Notes under the pieces: model-generated
Told to the model about the DNA's origin: nothing
Seen by the model: the letters and a program-made list of their open reading frames with translations, nothing else
The model's database searches: none
Assembly: GCA_964497585.1 (NCBI GenBank)
Contig: CAZCDS010000047.1
Span: 1 to 51,747, forward strand
Source of the DNA: CAZCDS01 sp964497585
GTDB taxonomy: Bacteria; Desulfobacterota; Desulfomonilia; Desulfomonilales; Desulfomonilaceae
Direction of reading: 5' to 3'
DNA length: 51,747 bases
Made by a program: the position numbers and the translations under genes
Shown: positions 1-8,960 of the stretch, in pieces
How the letters are laid out: every line of letters begins with the position of its first letter
Position numbering within the stretch: the stretch's first letter is position 1

Positions 1-18
1 TATAACTGGTTGCAAAAC

Positions 19-477
19 TTATATTTGGGCCGGTAACTCCTTGATATCACAGGACCGAGAATGTGGATTTCGAGGTTTTGCAACCACTTGTAGCGATAAT
101 AGGAAAAACAACAATGCTGCCTCCCCCCAGTGAAGCAGGCGTCGCATATCATCTTTACCTTCGAGCCTCCTCTGACTGATGAGGGGATCATTCCTGTGTT
201 TATCGGGAAAGAGTGTTAGAATAAAGAAACCTGGACAGAGCAAAAGTCCGAGGATTGCCCATCCTCCCCAATAACCTTTCCTTTTCGCCACGAAGTAGCA
301 TGCCAAAAGGAGAAATCCAAACGATGCCAAACTGCATAGCTGGACCAGGAGTTCTCCAACACGGCCGGTTATTACAGCTACGATTAGCAGAGCAAGTGAA
401 AGGGATAGGCAGGCGACTGCCTTTCTGGAGTATTTCAGCAATTCCTGGGAGGTTAGCTTTCGGGTTGGCTCAGGCAT
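19..477 (-). CDS. Small membrane protein, first of three paralogues
   Basis: A 152-residue protein of unknown function with an N-terminal cytoplasmic stretch, two or three hydrophobic segments (about residues 22-40, 42-65 and 72-90) and a weak C-terminal one (about 117-130). Between segments two and three it carries the motif AKRKGYWGGW, followed by FPDKHR. The same arrangement (K-[RG]-[RK]-G-[YL] then W, a hydrophobic segment, and P-[DA]-[KG]) recurs in the next two genes on this strand, so the three form a small paralogous set. AGGAACC lies just upstream of the ATG at 477. It lacks the long extracytoplasmic domain of the other two and may be a shortened family member. Function unknown. Confidence 0.7.
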   Translation of the reverse strand: MPEPTRKLTSQELLKYSRKAVACLSLSLALLIVAVITGRVGELLVQLCSLASFGFLLLACYFVAKRKGYWGGWAILGLLLCPGFFILTLFPDKHRNDPLISQRRLEGKDDMRRLLHWGEAALLFFLLSLQVVAKPRNPHSRSCDIKELPAQI

Positions 478-567
478 GGATTGGTTCCTATTCGTGCATC
501 AATCTCGGATTGGTAAGAATTGGCCCGGTTTCGTTAGCTTGTTGAAGCTCGGCCGCCGTTGGTTAGG

Positions 568-1407
568 TCAATGGCGGCACCCGGCTACCAGGTTGCCCCG
601 GTCGTCAAAGCAACTCTCATCTTGCCCCGTCCCTGCCAACGGGTAGGCAACCCATTCTGAGCCGGAGATGTCTGATGTTCTAATGACCGGCTTCTCCTTA
701 CCAGAGGCCAAATTTCCTGAGAAGACATAACGACTATCCCTAGTTGAAGGCCTCGCTCCCTTGAGCGCGAGCACCGCTACTTGTCCGGTAATGGGATCAT
801 ACTTGATTCTGACCCGGCACCTTCGGGAAGTGCCTTGCCAGCCATAGTAGGGTCCCAACAAATTCTTGAGGTCATGAGGAGGCTCCCTCCGGACGTTCCG
901 GGGATCATTCCGGTAGCGATTATAGGCCTTCTGCAATGCCGAGAGATCTGTCTGGGCATGTCCATCACACCAAGATCGTAAGAAAGCCCAGTAGTAAGGC
1001 ACCCCTATCAGCACTATCATGAGAATCGGTAAGCCGGCCGCACAGACAAGAATCAATCCTTCTCTAATAGCATCGTTGAGTGAGCGCTTCGGCCCTTTCT
1101 CGTTCAGGGCAGCTCGGGTTGAATGCTTGTCGGGAAGATACAAGAGGACTATGAGACCGATGAGGGGTACGATAGCTACCAATGTCCAGGCTGGGTGATA
1201 GCCTTTTCGCTTCACGAGAGAGTGACAGCCCCATAGAAAAAGGGCCGGGCCACAGAATAGAGCGATGCCAGACGGAATTACAGATCGAAGCTCCTCGTCA
1301 TAACTTGCGATAAATGCCAAACCCAACCCTATCAAGAGCACCGCTGTCCCGAGGAGAATTCCGCCGTAGGCTCTTTGCTCGCACTTTTGCAAAGTCGTGT
1401 TTGACAT
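568..1407 (-). CDS. Membrane protein with C-terminal soluble domain, second paralogue
   Basis: A 279-residue protein of unknown function. I chose the ATG at 1407 because AAGGAGGATATCCC sits directly before it; a start 20 codons further upstream has no ribosome-binding site. Three hydrophobic segments occupy the N-terminal half, with the family motif VKRKGYHPAW between the second and third and LPDKHS after it. A fourth hydrophobic segment (around residues 128-150) precedes a soluble domain containing LLGPYYGWQGTSRR and later RDSRYVFSG. The same soluble domain occurs in the neighbouring gene (VGPFYGWKGTDRY, PDTRYIY). Topology suggests the C-terminal domain lies outside the cytoplasm. No catalytic motif recognised. 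Confidence 0.75.
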   Translation of the reverse strand: MSNTTLQKCEQRAYGGILLGTAVLLIGLGLAFIASYDEELRSVIPSGIALFCGPALFLWGCHSLVKRKGYHPAWTLVAIVPLIGLIVLLYLPDKHSTRAALNEKGPKRSLNDAIREGLILVCAAGLPILMIVLIGVPYYWAFLRSWCDGHAQTDLSALQKAYNRYRNDPRNVRREPPHDLKNLLGPYYGWQGTSRRCRVRIKYDPITGQVAVLALKGARPSTRDSRYVFSGNLASGKEKPVIRTSDISGSEWVAYPLAGTGQDESCFDDRGNLVAGCRH

Positions 1408-1723
1408 GGGATATCCTCCTTGCTGACAGCCAGATGCGTGAATGACAGTGGACGTGTCTGCGTACACGATCTGGCTTGGCTCCCAGCCGGGCTGTCTTGG
1501 TCGATTTCTTCAGATCGATCCTCGGGAGAATCCGTCTCATCCAAATGACGTGTGTTCACCCCGAGATCCCTCTACCAGCTCTTCCTGCCAAGCCGGCGAG
1601 AGCCCATGTTATGGCATCACCTCTTCTTTCGGAAGCCCTTCGCAAATTTCTTTGAGGTCCATTTCTTTATCCAGCTCTCCTCTGCTCCCCAGTCTGCCTC
1701 TCAAAGTGTGCCAAGTTCCGCAT

Positions 1724-2650
1724 CTAATCCTTCCCCCAGCCCTCCATATCCCCGCATCTCCTTCCCTCAACTCCGCGCAGAGTGCAGTCCTCATTCAGAG
1801 CGACTTCTGTGTAACAAATGTCTCTCGGCCCCCCATAGGACCGCCCAAAGCATCGACCGATTCTTGGGGGGAGTTCCACTCCGTCAAAGGTCAGTCTGTA
1901 GATGTAACGGGTGTCAGGGCCTTGTGGTCTGAATCCCCTGAGCGTACACAAGCACACTGTCTCCTCTTCAATTCTGACGAGAACCCGGCGATACCTATCC
2001 GTTCCTTTCCACCCGTAAAACGGACCGACCATGTATCGGAGCACATCTTCAGACAGTTTCGCATTGTCCCGCTGCCTACCGCTCCCCTCGCCGTCACACC
2101 AATTTACATCAACCTTGTGGTTCCCGAACCGTTGCAAAGCGGCGGACAAGGATTGAAGGTCCGCCATAGCTTGACGGTCACACGCTCCCTGGGCCCCCGC
2201 CCTAATCATTGGCAATTCTATAAGATAAATGATTCCCATAATCACTGCAGCGATGAAAAGCCCGGTACCGAGACTTGATCTCTTTTTCTTGCCCTGAGCA
2301 TTGGATTGATTTCCTGCCCCGCCTGCAGGAATCCGTTCAATAATCAGCAGGCCTGCCAATGGTACAAGTCCGAGCAATGAGGTCCAGCGAGATAAGCCTC
2401 TACCCTTGGCCCATAGATAAAAGCCCCACATATAGAGGACTGCTCCTCCGCCGAACAAGCCCAGCAGGTATAGTCTGAACGTTAGTTCGCCCTGAAGAAA
2501 GGACAGAGCCGGGGGAGGGAAGCCCAGTACCAGTTCGACAAACCCGAACCACCATGCGGCACCCCCGCCCGCAATCATTGGCCCCACGACGTTTTCATAC
2601 GCTGGTCGTTTCCCTGGTTTCTTTGGTTGCGCTTTCGCGTCAGATTTCAT
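1724..2650 (-). CDS. Membrane protein with C-terminal soluble domain, third paralogue
   Basis: A 308-residue protein of unknown function, homologous to the 568-1407 product over most of its length. A basic cytoplasmic N-terminus (KPGKRPAY) is followed by hydrophobic segments, the motif AKGRGLSRW, another hydrophobic segment ending in ERIPAGG, and a further segment before the soluble domain with YMVGPFYGWKGTDRY and PDTRYIYRLTF. The soluble domain has several cysteines (CDRQ, WCDGEG, GRCFGR, DICY), which might form disulfides if it is extracytoplasmic. No clear Shine-Dalgarno precedes the ATG at 2650, so the start is less certain than for its paralogue. The opposite-strand open frames over this region are shadows. 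Confidence 0.7.
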   Translation of the reverse strand: MKSDAKAQPKKPGKRPAYENVVGPMIAGGGAAWWFGFVELVLGFPPPALSFLQGELTFRLYLLGLFGGGAVLYMWGFYLWAKGRGLSRWTSLLGLVPLAGLLIIERIPAGGAGNQSNAQGKKKRSSLGTGLFIAAVIMGIIYLIELPMIRAGAQGACDRQAMADLQSLSAALQRFGNHKVDVNWCDGEGSGRQRDNAKLSEDVLRYMVGPFYGWKGTDRYRRVLVRIEEETVCLCTLRGFRPQGPDTRYIYRLTFDGVELPPRIGRCFGRSYGGPRDICYTEVALNEDCTLRGVEGRRCGDMEGWGKD

Positions 2651-2819
2651 TGATCGACTCTGGCTGCTTCTGAGACAAAAAGGGTCGCACCATTCCGTCC
2701 CAATCCGCTATGCAGGATGAGGCATGAAGTCTCAACTGCCGTGGATCGCCTACCCACTCTTTTGTTCTTCTCGGCTTCACCGCTCGGGACATTGTAACCT
2801 GCGATCGGCCCTATCCCTT

Positions 2820-3458
2820 TTACCTGACCATCGAAAGGAGGAATTGCCAGAAAAACACGATAAAGAGGAAGCTCACGGCTGCCATGAAGAGAAGTGCAAA
2901 CGAGAAGATCTTAGGAAATACGGTGCCTGCCCGCGGTTCAGGCCAGCTGGCTGTCATAAACGCAAATATGGTCCCTCGTCCCTGCTCCCAATCGAGATTC
3001 CAGAACAGCCCTCCGAGGACGTAGAGCCCCAGAGTGCCCAGCATGTAAATCGGCCAGAAATACGGATATGTGCCGTTCTTGATCAGAATGTACGCGTCGA
3101 AGACCCAGGCGGCGCAGAAGAGCCAAACGCAAAGGGCCACATATCCTTGGATCAGTGAAACCTCCCCTTTTGCGCTCTTGTACAGAGCTCCGATCGCCCA
3201 CGGAGCGGTCAGGAAGGTCAGGACGCCCATGAGAACAGCATCGAAGACATCCAGGTCCGGTGCCGTGGCTACGGACACGACGACGATCAGCCCCAGGAGA
3301 GCCAACAGGAAAGTGATCACCTTCCACGGCCGGAAGAGAAACCTCCAGTAACTGGCCCCAGACAAGGCAATGGACTTGGCATCCCTGATGTACAGAGCAA
3401 GTGCTATCAGGCACGCGATGATCCACAGGACGGTGTAAAAAGTGAAAAAGGTGCTCAT
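2820..3458 (-). CDS. Hypothetical multi-pass membrane protein
   Basis: A 212-residue protein with about six hydrophobic segments (roughly residues 5-22, 46-65, 72-90, 104-122, 133-152 and 185-208), almost no charged residues inside them, and a short loop at WPEPRAG. No family recognised. GGGAGGGGAAGG lies just before the ATG at 3458 and supports this start. It is the most upstream of four consecutive minus-strand membrane-protein genes. It does not share the K-R-K-G-Y motif of the other three, so it is a neighbour rather than a paralogue. Confidence 0.7.
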   Translation of the reverse strand: MSTFFTFYTVLWIIACLIALALYIRDAKSIALSGASYWRFLFRPWKVITFLLALLGLIVVVSVATAPDLDVFDAVLMGVLTFLTAPWAIGALYKSAKGEVSLIQGYVALCVWLFCAAWVFDAYILIKNGTYPYFWPIYMLGTLGLYVLGGLFWNLDWEQGRGTIFAFMTASWPEPRAGTVFPKIFSFALLFMAAVSFLFIVFFWQFLLSMVR

Positions 3459-4284
3459 AGCCTTCCCCTCCCCTAAGGTGTGCTTTCTGTGTTGGTCTAA
3501 AAGTGTTCATGAGAAGTTGATCGAGGGGATTGCCGGTTCGACTGCGGCAATGGCCTATCGTCAGCTCATCGCTGAGCAGGCCTCCCCCTGAATGGCCGAT
3601 CGTGGGTTCCGCTCTGCAGAGAAACCGACTCGTCCGGCCTAAGGAAATCAAGCGGAGCGGGTGCAGGACCCTTACGGTGCGCTGGGTTGAATCCGTCCCT
3701 CAGGAGACAATCCGATCCCTGTCTCCAACACCCAATGGCCCCCCAAGAGGAGACCCGGTCTCAGCGGATCACGCTCGCATGGGCGGCCGCAGGTAACTCC
3801 CCTGTAAACTCCGTGCCTGTTGTCGCTCTTCCATTATATGAGGCGGATCGTGTCTCGGTCAATTCCATCGTGGCACCACGGGCGAGAAAAAATCGCGACC
3901 TTTTCGGTGCTCCGAACCAGGAGACAGTGAGCGGTTAAAAGGCTGAGACCTTGAAAACGGTCCGGAGTGCCTGTTGCCCAGGATTTTGATCCAGTAAGGC
4001 CTATGCCGAGATACGGCATCAGAGCAGCAGATTTTCTCGTCCTAGGGCTGAGTTTCTTCAAAGGATTCGACCAGCAACATGTCCGTGCCAAATCCCTCTG
4101 CTGTTCAAGTCTGTTCCGATTCTTGCCAAGGTATATCGCATCACTGACGTCACTCGCCCAACAGATCGCGGTTTCCATCAAAACAGCTTGTGTCACGACC
4201 CTCTCACGGCGGAGACACTGTGAGCTGTCAGAGCTCTGGGAGCAAGTCGCAGCCAAACCACTGAGTGACCTGCCCCCCAAAAAG
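3459..4284. other. Intergenic stretch without recognised gene
   Basis: Both strands contain short open frames (up to about 215 codons on the minus strand), but their translations have no recognisable motif, no ribosome-binding site and a shadow-like composition rich in S, R, P and C. I see no RNA gene or convincing terminator. It probably represents decayed DNA next to the IS3 scar at 4285. Confidence 0.5.
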
Positions 4285-4614
4285 TGGTCCAGCTTCTGAG
4301 TTAGTGTGTGGCAGCTTCTGGACATCAATGGGAGGTCAGGAGGAAGCGTAAGCGATACAGCGCTGGGAAGATCATCGGGAAGCTCAGAGACGAAGTCCTT
4401 GATCGAGAGATCTTCTCCACCCTCAGGAAGGCGCAGGTGATCGTCGAACAATGGCGCACTGAGTATACCACGTTCACGCCCCACAGCTCTCTCGGATACA
4501 GACCGCTGGCTCCGGAATTCGTCTTCAAAACTTTCATCGTCCAGAATATGCCGGAGATGACATCATGTCCGATGGAAGTCCTTACACGGAAGGCTCTAAC
4601 TTAAAAACTGGATG
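4285..4614 (+). mobile_element. Internally deleted IS3-family element (about 330 bp)
   Basis: Imperfect inverted ends bound this scar: CCAGCTTCTGAGTTAG at 4289-4304 and CTAACTTAAAAACTGG at 4596-4611 are reverse complements at 13 of 16 positions. Between them lies one open frame (4308-4604). Its N-terminus (RKRKRYSAGKIIGKLR) resembles the start of an IS3 OrfA. The rest (LRDEVLDREIFSTL, IVEQWR, PHSSLGYRPLAPE) is the C-terminal end of the OrfB integrase. The middle of both genes is missing and the junction falls in the GKLR codons, a tetrapeptide present in both parent genes. The copy retains ends but no DDE catalytic core, so it is non-autonomous. Exact ends are estimates. Confidence 0.7.
4308..4604 (+). 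pseudogene. IS3 transposase OrfA/OrfB fusion remnant
   Basis: A 98-codon open frame inside the deleted IS3 copy. Residues about 12-27 look like the helix-turn-helix start of OrfA. Residues about 25-75 match the last part of the integrase core of OrfB, including EQWRTEYTTFTPHSSLGYRP, a hallmark of IS3-family transposases. The catalytic D-D-E residues lie in the deleted part, so the product cannot transpose. About 25 residues after the usual OrfB end are read-through sequence. Confidence 0.7.
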
Positions 4615-4753
4615 TGGCCCGCAGCTACCTAAATCCCAGCCACCCGTGTGTCGTGCGGATTCTGCCCGAAGAGCATACAGGCAAGCAATGAAATGGTCGC
4701 CCGGTCAGGAACCGCCCTAAGCGGGCAATCGGAGCACTACGTCAGGGGCGACA

Positions 4754-6484
4754 TCACAATTCGACGACAATCTTAAAGTTCACACCAACAACTGGGGCAA
4801 TGACTCGCTGAGGATTAATCCCAAACCGATTGGCCGGAGAAGGATTGTCCCAATTAGCAACCCCCTTATCCACGCAGGCGTAATTGAACCATCTGCCGGG
4901 CTGCCAATAACCGACCATGAGTTTAGCCGACCACTTTTCCAAGAGTCTCCAATCGATACCGACGTCGACTTCCCACCCTAGATTGCTGTCAGGAATGGAA
5001 GGGACACCCGTATTCGCGGCATTGATAGTGGCGAGATTCAAGAATTCGACCGTGCTGCCGGTAGGAGCTGGCCGTATGAATCCCCATCCATAGCCTTGTG
5101 GGGACTGCCTGTCTGCCCATAAGAAACTCACATACGTGTTCATATTGGCCGCCACTGCGTAATCCAGCCTCAGTGCCAGGATCGTTGCGTCATTGATATA
5201 GCCGTTCGTGTTGAAATTGTACAGCCCCAGGCCCGATCCGTAAAAGAAACCGAGGGTACGGCTGTAGGGACCAACCACTCCGTAGTTTGCAAAACCGTAA
5301 AAGTAAGGCTGCCTGTCTATTAAAACCCCGTGTCTCCTGTCCGGCCCCGGCATCCAAGCGTAGAGAAGGCTCGCTCTCACCGGTCCGGTCACCAGGCCGG
5401 TCTGTACCATCCACCTCCAGGCTTCAATGTAGCGAGGAGCAAACATGCTCCCGCTTCCGTCAGCGCGATCAGGAACACCTAGGAATGTTCCATTCAGAGA
5501 CCGTTGAAAGACGGTGGTCTTGTTAACCCAATCGAGCTCCGTGTTGAAAAAGAAACGCCCGTTGAAGTATTTGAAGAACAATCCTCCGTCGGTGCTCACG
5601 ACGTCGCTGGGAGGAAAAGATGCACGGTCGGCCTGGAGCCGCTGAGATTCCGGCCCCCTGTGATAGCGATAATATTCAACCACAACCCCCAAAGAAAGAG
5701 GACCCGCTTCGTAGGTAACAAATACCGTGGGGGAAACGGACAGCGTAGCGCTGAGATCCCCGGGATTGTAGTACGGATTGTCAGGAGGATTGGGGAAAGA
5801 ATTGTTGGGTTGATCTTGCCTGAAGGCGTTCTCTGGTTGGCGCCTCCATGGATAGAATCCGAACCCTACTCTGAAAGGGCCGGCAGGTGCTACCAGGAGC
5901 AGAGACTCGGAAGTCAGATCTTCAGCTCCGTTGTACTGGAGTCCGCATCCAAATTCAAAAGGTCTCTTCCCTACGAGCAGCGTCCCCCAGGGCGTTTGAG
6001 CTGAAAACCACCACATGGTCCACTGGCCTTCGGAGATTGCAACTTGAACTCCCGGACTCATAGAGTTGATATACGCGGAGCCCACGGGGTCCCCATACGC
6101 ACCGAGTCGGTAGTAGCCCCTCAACCTCATGGCCTGATTGATTCTCAGCTCAGGCTGAATGTTGGTCTCCATATTCTGTTCCGACGCTCCGCTGGAAGAC
6201 GAAAGGTCGTGAAGCGTCGATCCCACCCAGCTATTGCAGGAGGCATAGTTCCCGCCAGCGGAGCTATTGTCAACGTCATATCCTCCAAAAAACCCCTGGG
6301 GGCCGAATTGAGAGACAACCCAGTTTCTCCAAACAAACTCGGCTTCTACGGAGAACTCCCATCCGCAGCATGAATCCGGCATCACGCACAAAGCCAGCAT
6401 AAGAATCAGAACCGAATACTTGGCTAGTCTCGGGAACATCGTCGTCCAGGAATACCCACCTGAATTACCCGGCGGGCTTGCCAT
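4754..6484 (-). CDS. Outer-membrane beta-barrel porin
   Basis: A 576-residue protein predicted to sit in the outer membrane. The ATG at 6484 has GAAGAGG seven bases upstream. A longer frame to 6574 has no ribosome-binding site, and a shorter start at 6439 is possible. The signal sequence contains the hydrophobic run YSVLILMLALCVM followed by a likely cleavage region near SCCGWEF. The mature part alternates aromatic and polar residues in short strands (GYYRLGAYG, VAISEGQWTMWWFS, VGFGFYPWRR, TFVTYEAG, FANYGVVGP), as in long porins of Desulfomonile-like bacteria. A second, broken copy of the C-terminal third lies at about 7500-8071 on the opposite strand. Substrate unknown. Confidence 0.8.
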   Translation of the reverse strand: MASPPGNSGGYSWTTMFPRLAKYSVLILMLALCVMPDSCCGWEFSVEAEFVWRNWVVSQFGPQGFFGGYDVDNSSAGGNYASCNSWVGSTLHDLSSSSGASEQNMETNIQPELRINQAMRLRGYYRLGAYGDPVGSAYINSMSPGVQVAISEGQWTMWWFSAQTPWGTLLVGKRPFEFGCGLQYNGAEDLTSESLLLVAPAGPFRVGFGFYPWRRQPENAFRQDQPNNSFPNPPDNPYYNPGDLSATLSVSPTVFVTYEAGPLSLGVVVEYYRYHRGPESQRLQADRASFPPSDVVSTDGGLFFKYFNGRFFFNTELDWVNKTTVFQRSLNGTFLGVPDRADGSGSMFAPRYIEAWRWMVQTGLVTGPVRASLLYAWMPGPDRRHGVLIDRQPYFYGFANYGVVGPYSRTLGFFYGSGLGLYNFNTNGYINDATILALRLDYAVAANMNTYVSFLWADRQSPQGYGWGFIRPAPTGSTVEFLNLATINAANTGVPSIPDSNLGWEVDVGIDWRLLEKWSAKLMVGYWQPGRWFNYACVDKGVANWDNPSPANRFGINPQRVIAPVVGVNFKIVVEL

Positions 6485-6674
6485 GTTGAACCTCTTCACG
6501 GCGAGCAAGGATCCGAGGATGCCTCCGCTGACACTAGAATGGGAACCGAATGGAGTCTCCCCGACCTGATTCACGCAAAACCGTCGTAATGTTGATAGAA
6601 TAGCCGCTTTTATCCTCGTTCTGAGCCTACCTCACCCCACCTCACTCCGTCAAACAGTATTTCCAATGCGCTCG

Positions 6675-7500
6675 TCACCCGAACAGAGCGCGGTAGTGAG
6701 AAGCCAAAGGAAACGCCTAAGACACCTGAACATACCACCTCCGACCATGATACGAGGCTTTCGCTCTGACCTTGATCGGGCGTTCGATGAGCCATTCCAT
6801 TGCGCGTTTCACTTCTTCGCCCATGAGGTAGGATTGCATGGGTATGTGCAGGACGTTATGGGCCGGGACTCACATAAGCAACCGGCCTTGGTTGGCGGCA
6901 AAGTGGTGGCAACTCGTTTTGTCCCAGCGCAGCGTATTCTTCCCCTCTTTGATCCGGTTCCCTACGTCCCCGCGCCCGTTGTATACCTTGACGACCTTCC
7001 CTCCAGGAGGCTTGGAATTGGTGACAATGAACCCGATTCTCGGGAAGAATTCGCCGACGTGCCACTCGATCTTGGCGACCACTCTGCGGTCTTTGTCCCA
7101 CGTCTGTGCCTGATACCGAAGATCAACCAGCCTTATCTGAACGCCACTCTTGGGAGGTCGTCCTCGGGGCGGATCGGGTAGGGGGCGATGAGTCTGTTGC
7201 GCACCGCATTTGCCGGAAGCCTGATGAAGTAGGTAACCCCCTTCACTCGCAATAATCATAAACCTCGGGCTGAGCAAAAGCCGCACCGCCTCGAAGCCGG
7301 CAGAGGATGAATCGGAACCGATACCGCTCTACGATCGAATCCAGCCAAGCCAGGACGCCATCGTCTGAGTGGACGTTGTCGGGCCTCAGCTTAACCCCCA
7401 GGTAGTCCCCGTTACTCGTGAAGGCGAACCGCGGGTGAAAGCAGTTCTTCCCGAAATGACCGTTTGACGCCACATGCTTTTCTTTGTCTTGCCGCCGAAT
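6675..7500 (-). pseudogene. IS1380-family transposase remnant
   Basis: Three pieces in different frames read as the C-terminal 60% of an IS1380 (DDE group 1) transposase. The pieces are NCFHPRFAF...GDYLGVKLRPDNVHSDDG, then GAAFAQPEVYDY; then RRVVAKIEWHVGEFFPRIGF, IVTNSKPP, VKVYNGRG, IKEGKNTLRW and SCHHFAANQ; and finally EEVKRAMEWLIERPIKVR. A frameshift lies near 7245-7290, and an in-frame TAG near 6717-6719 interrupts the last part before a terminal TGA at 6675-6677. The N-terminal region is absent and the remnant runs straight into the broken porin, so the insertion was later truncated or recombined. No clear inverted repeats seen. Confidence 0.75.
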
Positions 7501-8071
7501 AATCCACGTTGACACCCACCTGAGCAATTTCGACGTGTTCGTTGGGTACAGCTACATCTTTAGCCGCAGCTTCGGGTCGGGGCTCAATGCGTACAGCCTG
7601 TCCCGGTTCGGCGACAACAGGGATGCCTTCGCGCTCGCCGCGCCCATCGATTATGCAGTGGCCTGCAACTTGAACGTCCATTGCAGCTTCTTCCGGGCTG
7701 AGAAGACGTCCCATGGGTACGGGTGGGGTTGCCTCGGTCCCACAGATTTTTCGTACGACGGCAATGCTCCGGACGGCACCATATCCGTCAATCTCAACGG
7801 GCATCCCAACGCCACAGATGCGGCGAACATTCCTGACGGCTCGCTCGGCTGGGAAGTGCACATGGAAATTGTGTGGCAGTTACTAGACGGCTTTGCGGTG
7901 AGTGCTCTGTTCAGGTACTGGCAGCCGGGAAGATGATTCACCTATGCCTGCGTGGACAGGGCGGTTTTGAACTGGAACGCGCCCACCGCTGCGAACTGCT
8001 GGGACACGCGTCCGGACAGGATTACCGGTCCCGTGATCGGCGGAGACGCCCCGATCGCATTGTCGTTCTAG
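7500..8071 (+). pseudogene. Truncated porin paralogue with in-frame TGA
   Basis: This is the C-terminal third of a porin homologous to the product of 4754-6484. Paired segments include GSGLNAYS / GSGLGLYN, IDYAVACNLNVHCSFF / LDYAVAANMNTYVSFL, GYGWG in both, SLGWEVHMEIVWQLL / NLGWEVDVGIDWRLL and FRYWQPGR / VGYWQPGR. At 7934-7936 TGA replaces the tryptophan codon that follows YWQPGR in the intact gene. The frame then continues as FTYACVDRAVLNW (intact copy: FNYACVDKGVANW) to a terminal phenylalanine and TAG at 8069-8071. The 5' two thirds are missing, apparently lost where the IS1380 remnant begins. The two porins are on opposite strands. Confidence 0.8.
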
Positions 8072-8699
8072 CAATAATCGCTCAACCATTTGACTGGCAC
8101 CGTAAAATGGAGTGTAGGAAATGGAAATAACCGCACATATTTGTTGCCTTTCCCAGCGGTGGCCGTGGTGGTTGCATGTGTGTTGACAATACCCGTCCTC
8201 GATTCGCCAATTGCTGACACCGTGTATCCCGTGACAACGGAAATAACGACCTTGGGGTTGATCGCTGTGGATTCGCTGTCAAACCCTGCACTGGCAGGCC
8301 GGGTAACGAACACGACAAGAGGCCTGTTAGAGCCGTCATTGTTGCCTTGAGGAGGAAGAAACCGAACACGCGGAAAAAGAGGAACAGAGCGAGGGCGTTT
8401 TCGACCGTCTGTGCGACGGCGGCGTGCCTGTGTTCAGTCCATCCTCGGCAATCCCCGAACCTATCAGCGGTTCCACGTCAAGACTCAAACGGGAGCGTAC
8501 CAGTGTTCTGGACTACGGCCAGCGTTGTCTTCTGGATCCCCGGAAGATGATTTGCACTATATTGGCACAGCAATGGCGGCTAGACGAGGCTTGAGGGGGG
8601 TGAAAGTTCTCCTCTTCGGCGCTCCGGGAAAACGGCGAACGCGCACTTCGAGTGGGCCAGTCGACCTGATTCGAAACAAACACCCTGGAGGCGCTACCA
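8072..8699. other. Intergenic stretch without confident gene
   Basis: The minus strand has an open stretch of about 120 codons ending at 8068, with a plausible-looking middle (VVISVVTGYTVSAIGES) but only a late ATG at 8313 and no ribosome-binding site. The plus strand has overlapping frames of similar length. Neither matches a family I know. I leave the stretch unassigned. Confidence 0.4.
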
Positions 8700-8960
8700 T
8701 CAGTGGCTATGCTCGTGAACTTCCGCATCAGGGCCTGGATGCGCGTGGTCGTGTGAACCATGATCGCCCGCGTGATCATGATAGTGGGCTACTGTATCAC
8801 CTTCGTGTCCGTGCTTGTGCCTGTGTACATGAAAATGCTCGTGGACATGAGTGTGCGAATGCTCATGGGTGTGCGTTTCCGTGTCGTGCGGGTGGCCGTG
8901 CGTATGCGTGTGGGTGTGTTCGTGGCCATGCAGGTGTTCATGCTCGTGGTCGCCTTCCAT
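8700..8960 (-). CDS. Histidine-rich metal-binding protein
   Basis: An 86-residue protein with about 33 histidines, mostly as alternating HxH (for example THTHTHGHPHD, HTHVHEHFHVHRHKHGH), acidic residues and no cysteines. Such tracts bind nickel, zinc or cobalt, as in the histidine-rich regions of HypB, SlyD and CooJ. I chose the ATG at 8960 because AAAGGAG lies nine bases upstream. The same frame stays open to 9233 and could give a 177-residue form with a non-histidine N-terminal region (containing RVRILIVSP and TYHIIDIYG) but without a visible ribosome-binding site. No metal-transport or metalloenzyme maturation gene lies nearby, so the metal and role (buffering or storage) are inferred. Confidence 0.65.
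   Translation of the reverse strand: MEGDHEHEHLHGHEHTHTHTHGHPHDTETHTHEHSHTHVHEHFHVHRHKHGHEGDTVAHYHDHAGDHGSHDHAHPGPDAEVHEHSH

Noticed and set aside
1442..2278. 278-codon plus-strand frame opposite the third membrane paralogue
   Set aside because: It is antisense to a gene with clear homology to its neighbour, and its translation is serine/proline-rich without motifs.
3834..4484. 216-codon minus-strand frame across the IS3 scar
   Set aside because: It is antisense to the IS3 remnant and shows no motif or ribosome-binding site.
7934..7936. TGA in the porin fragment as a second selenocysteine codon
   Set aside because: The intact paralogue has tryptophan, not cysteine, at this position, and the gene is truncated, so a TGG-to-TGA mutation explains it.
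8068..8313. Minus-strand 81-codon frame with VVTGYTVSAIGES
   Set aside because: The composition is plausible, but there is no ribosome-binding site, the start is uncertain and no family is recognised.
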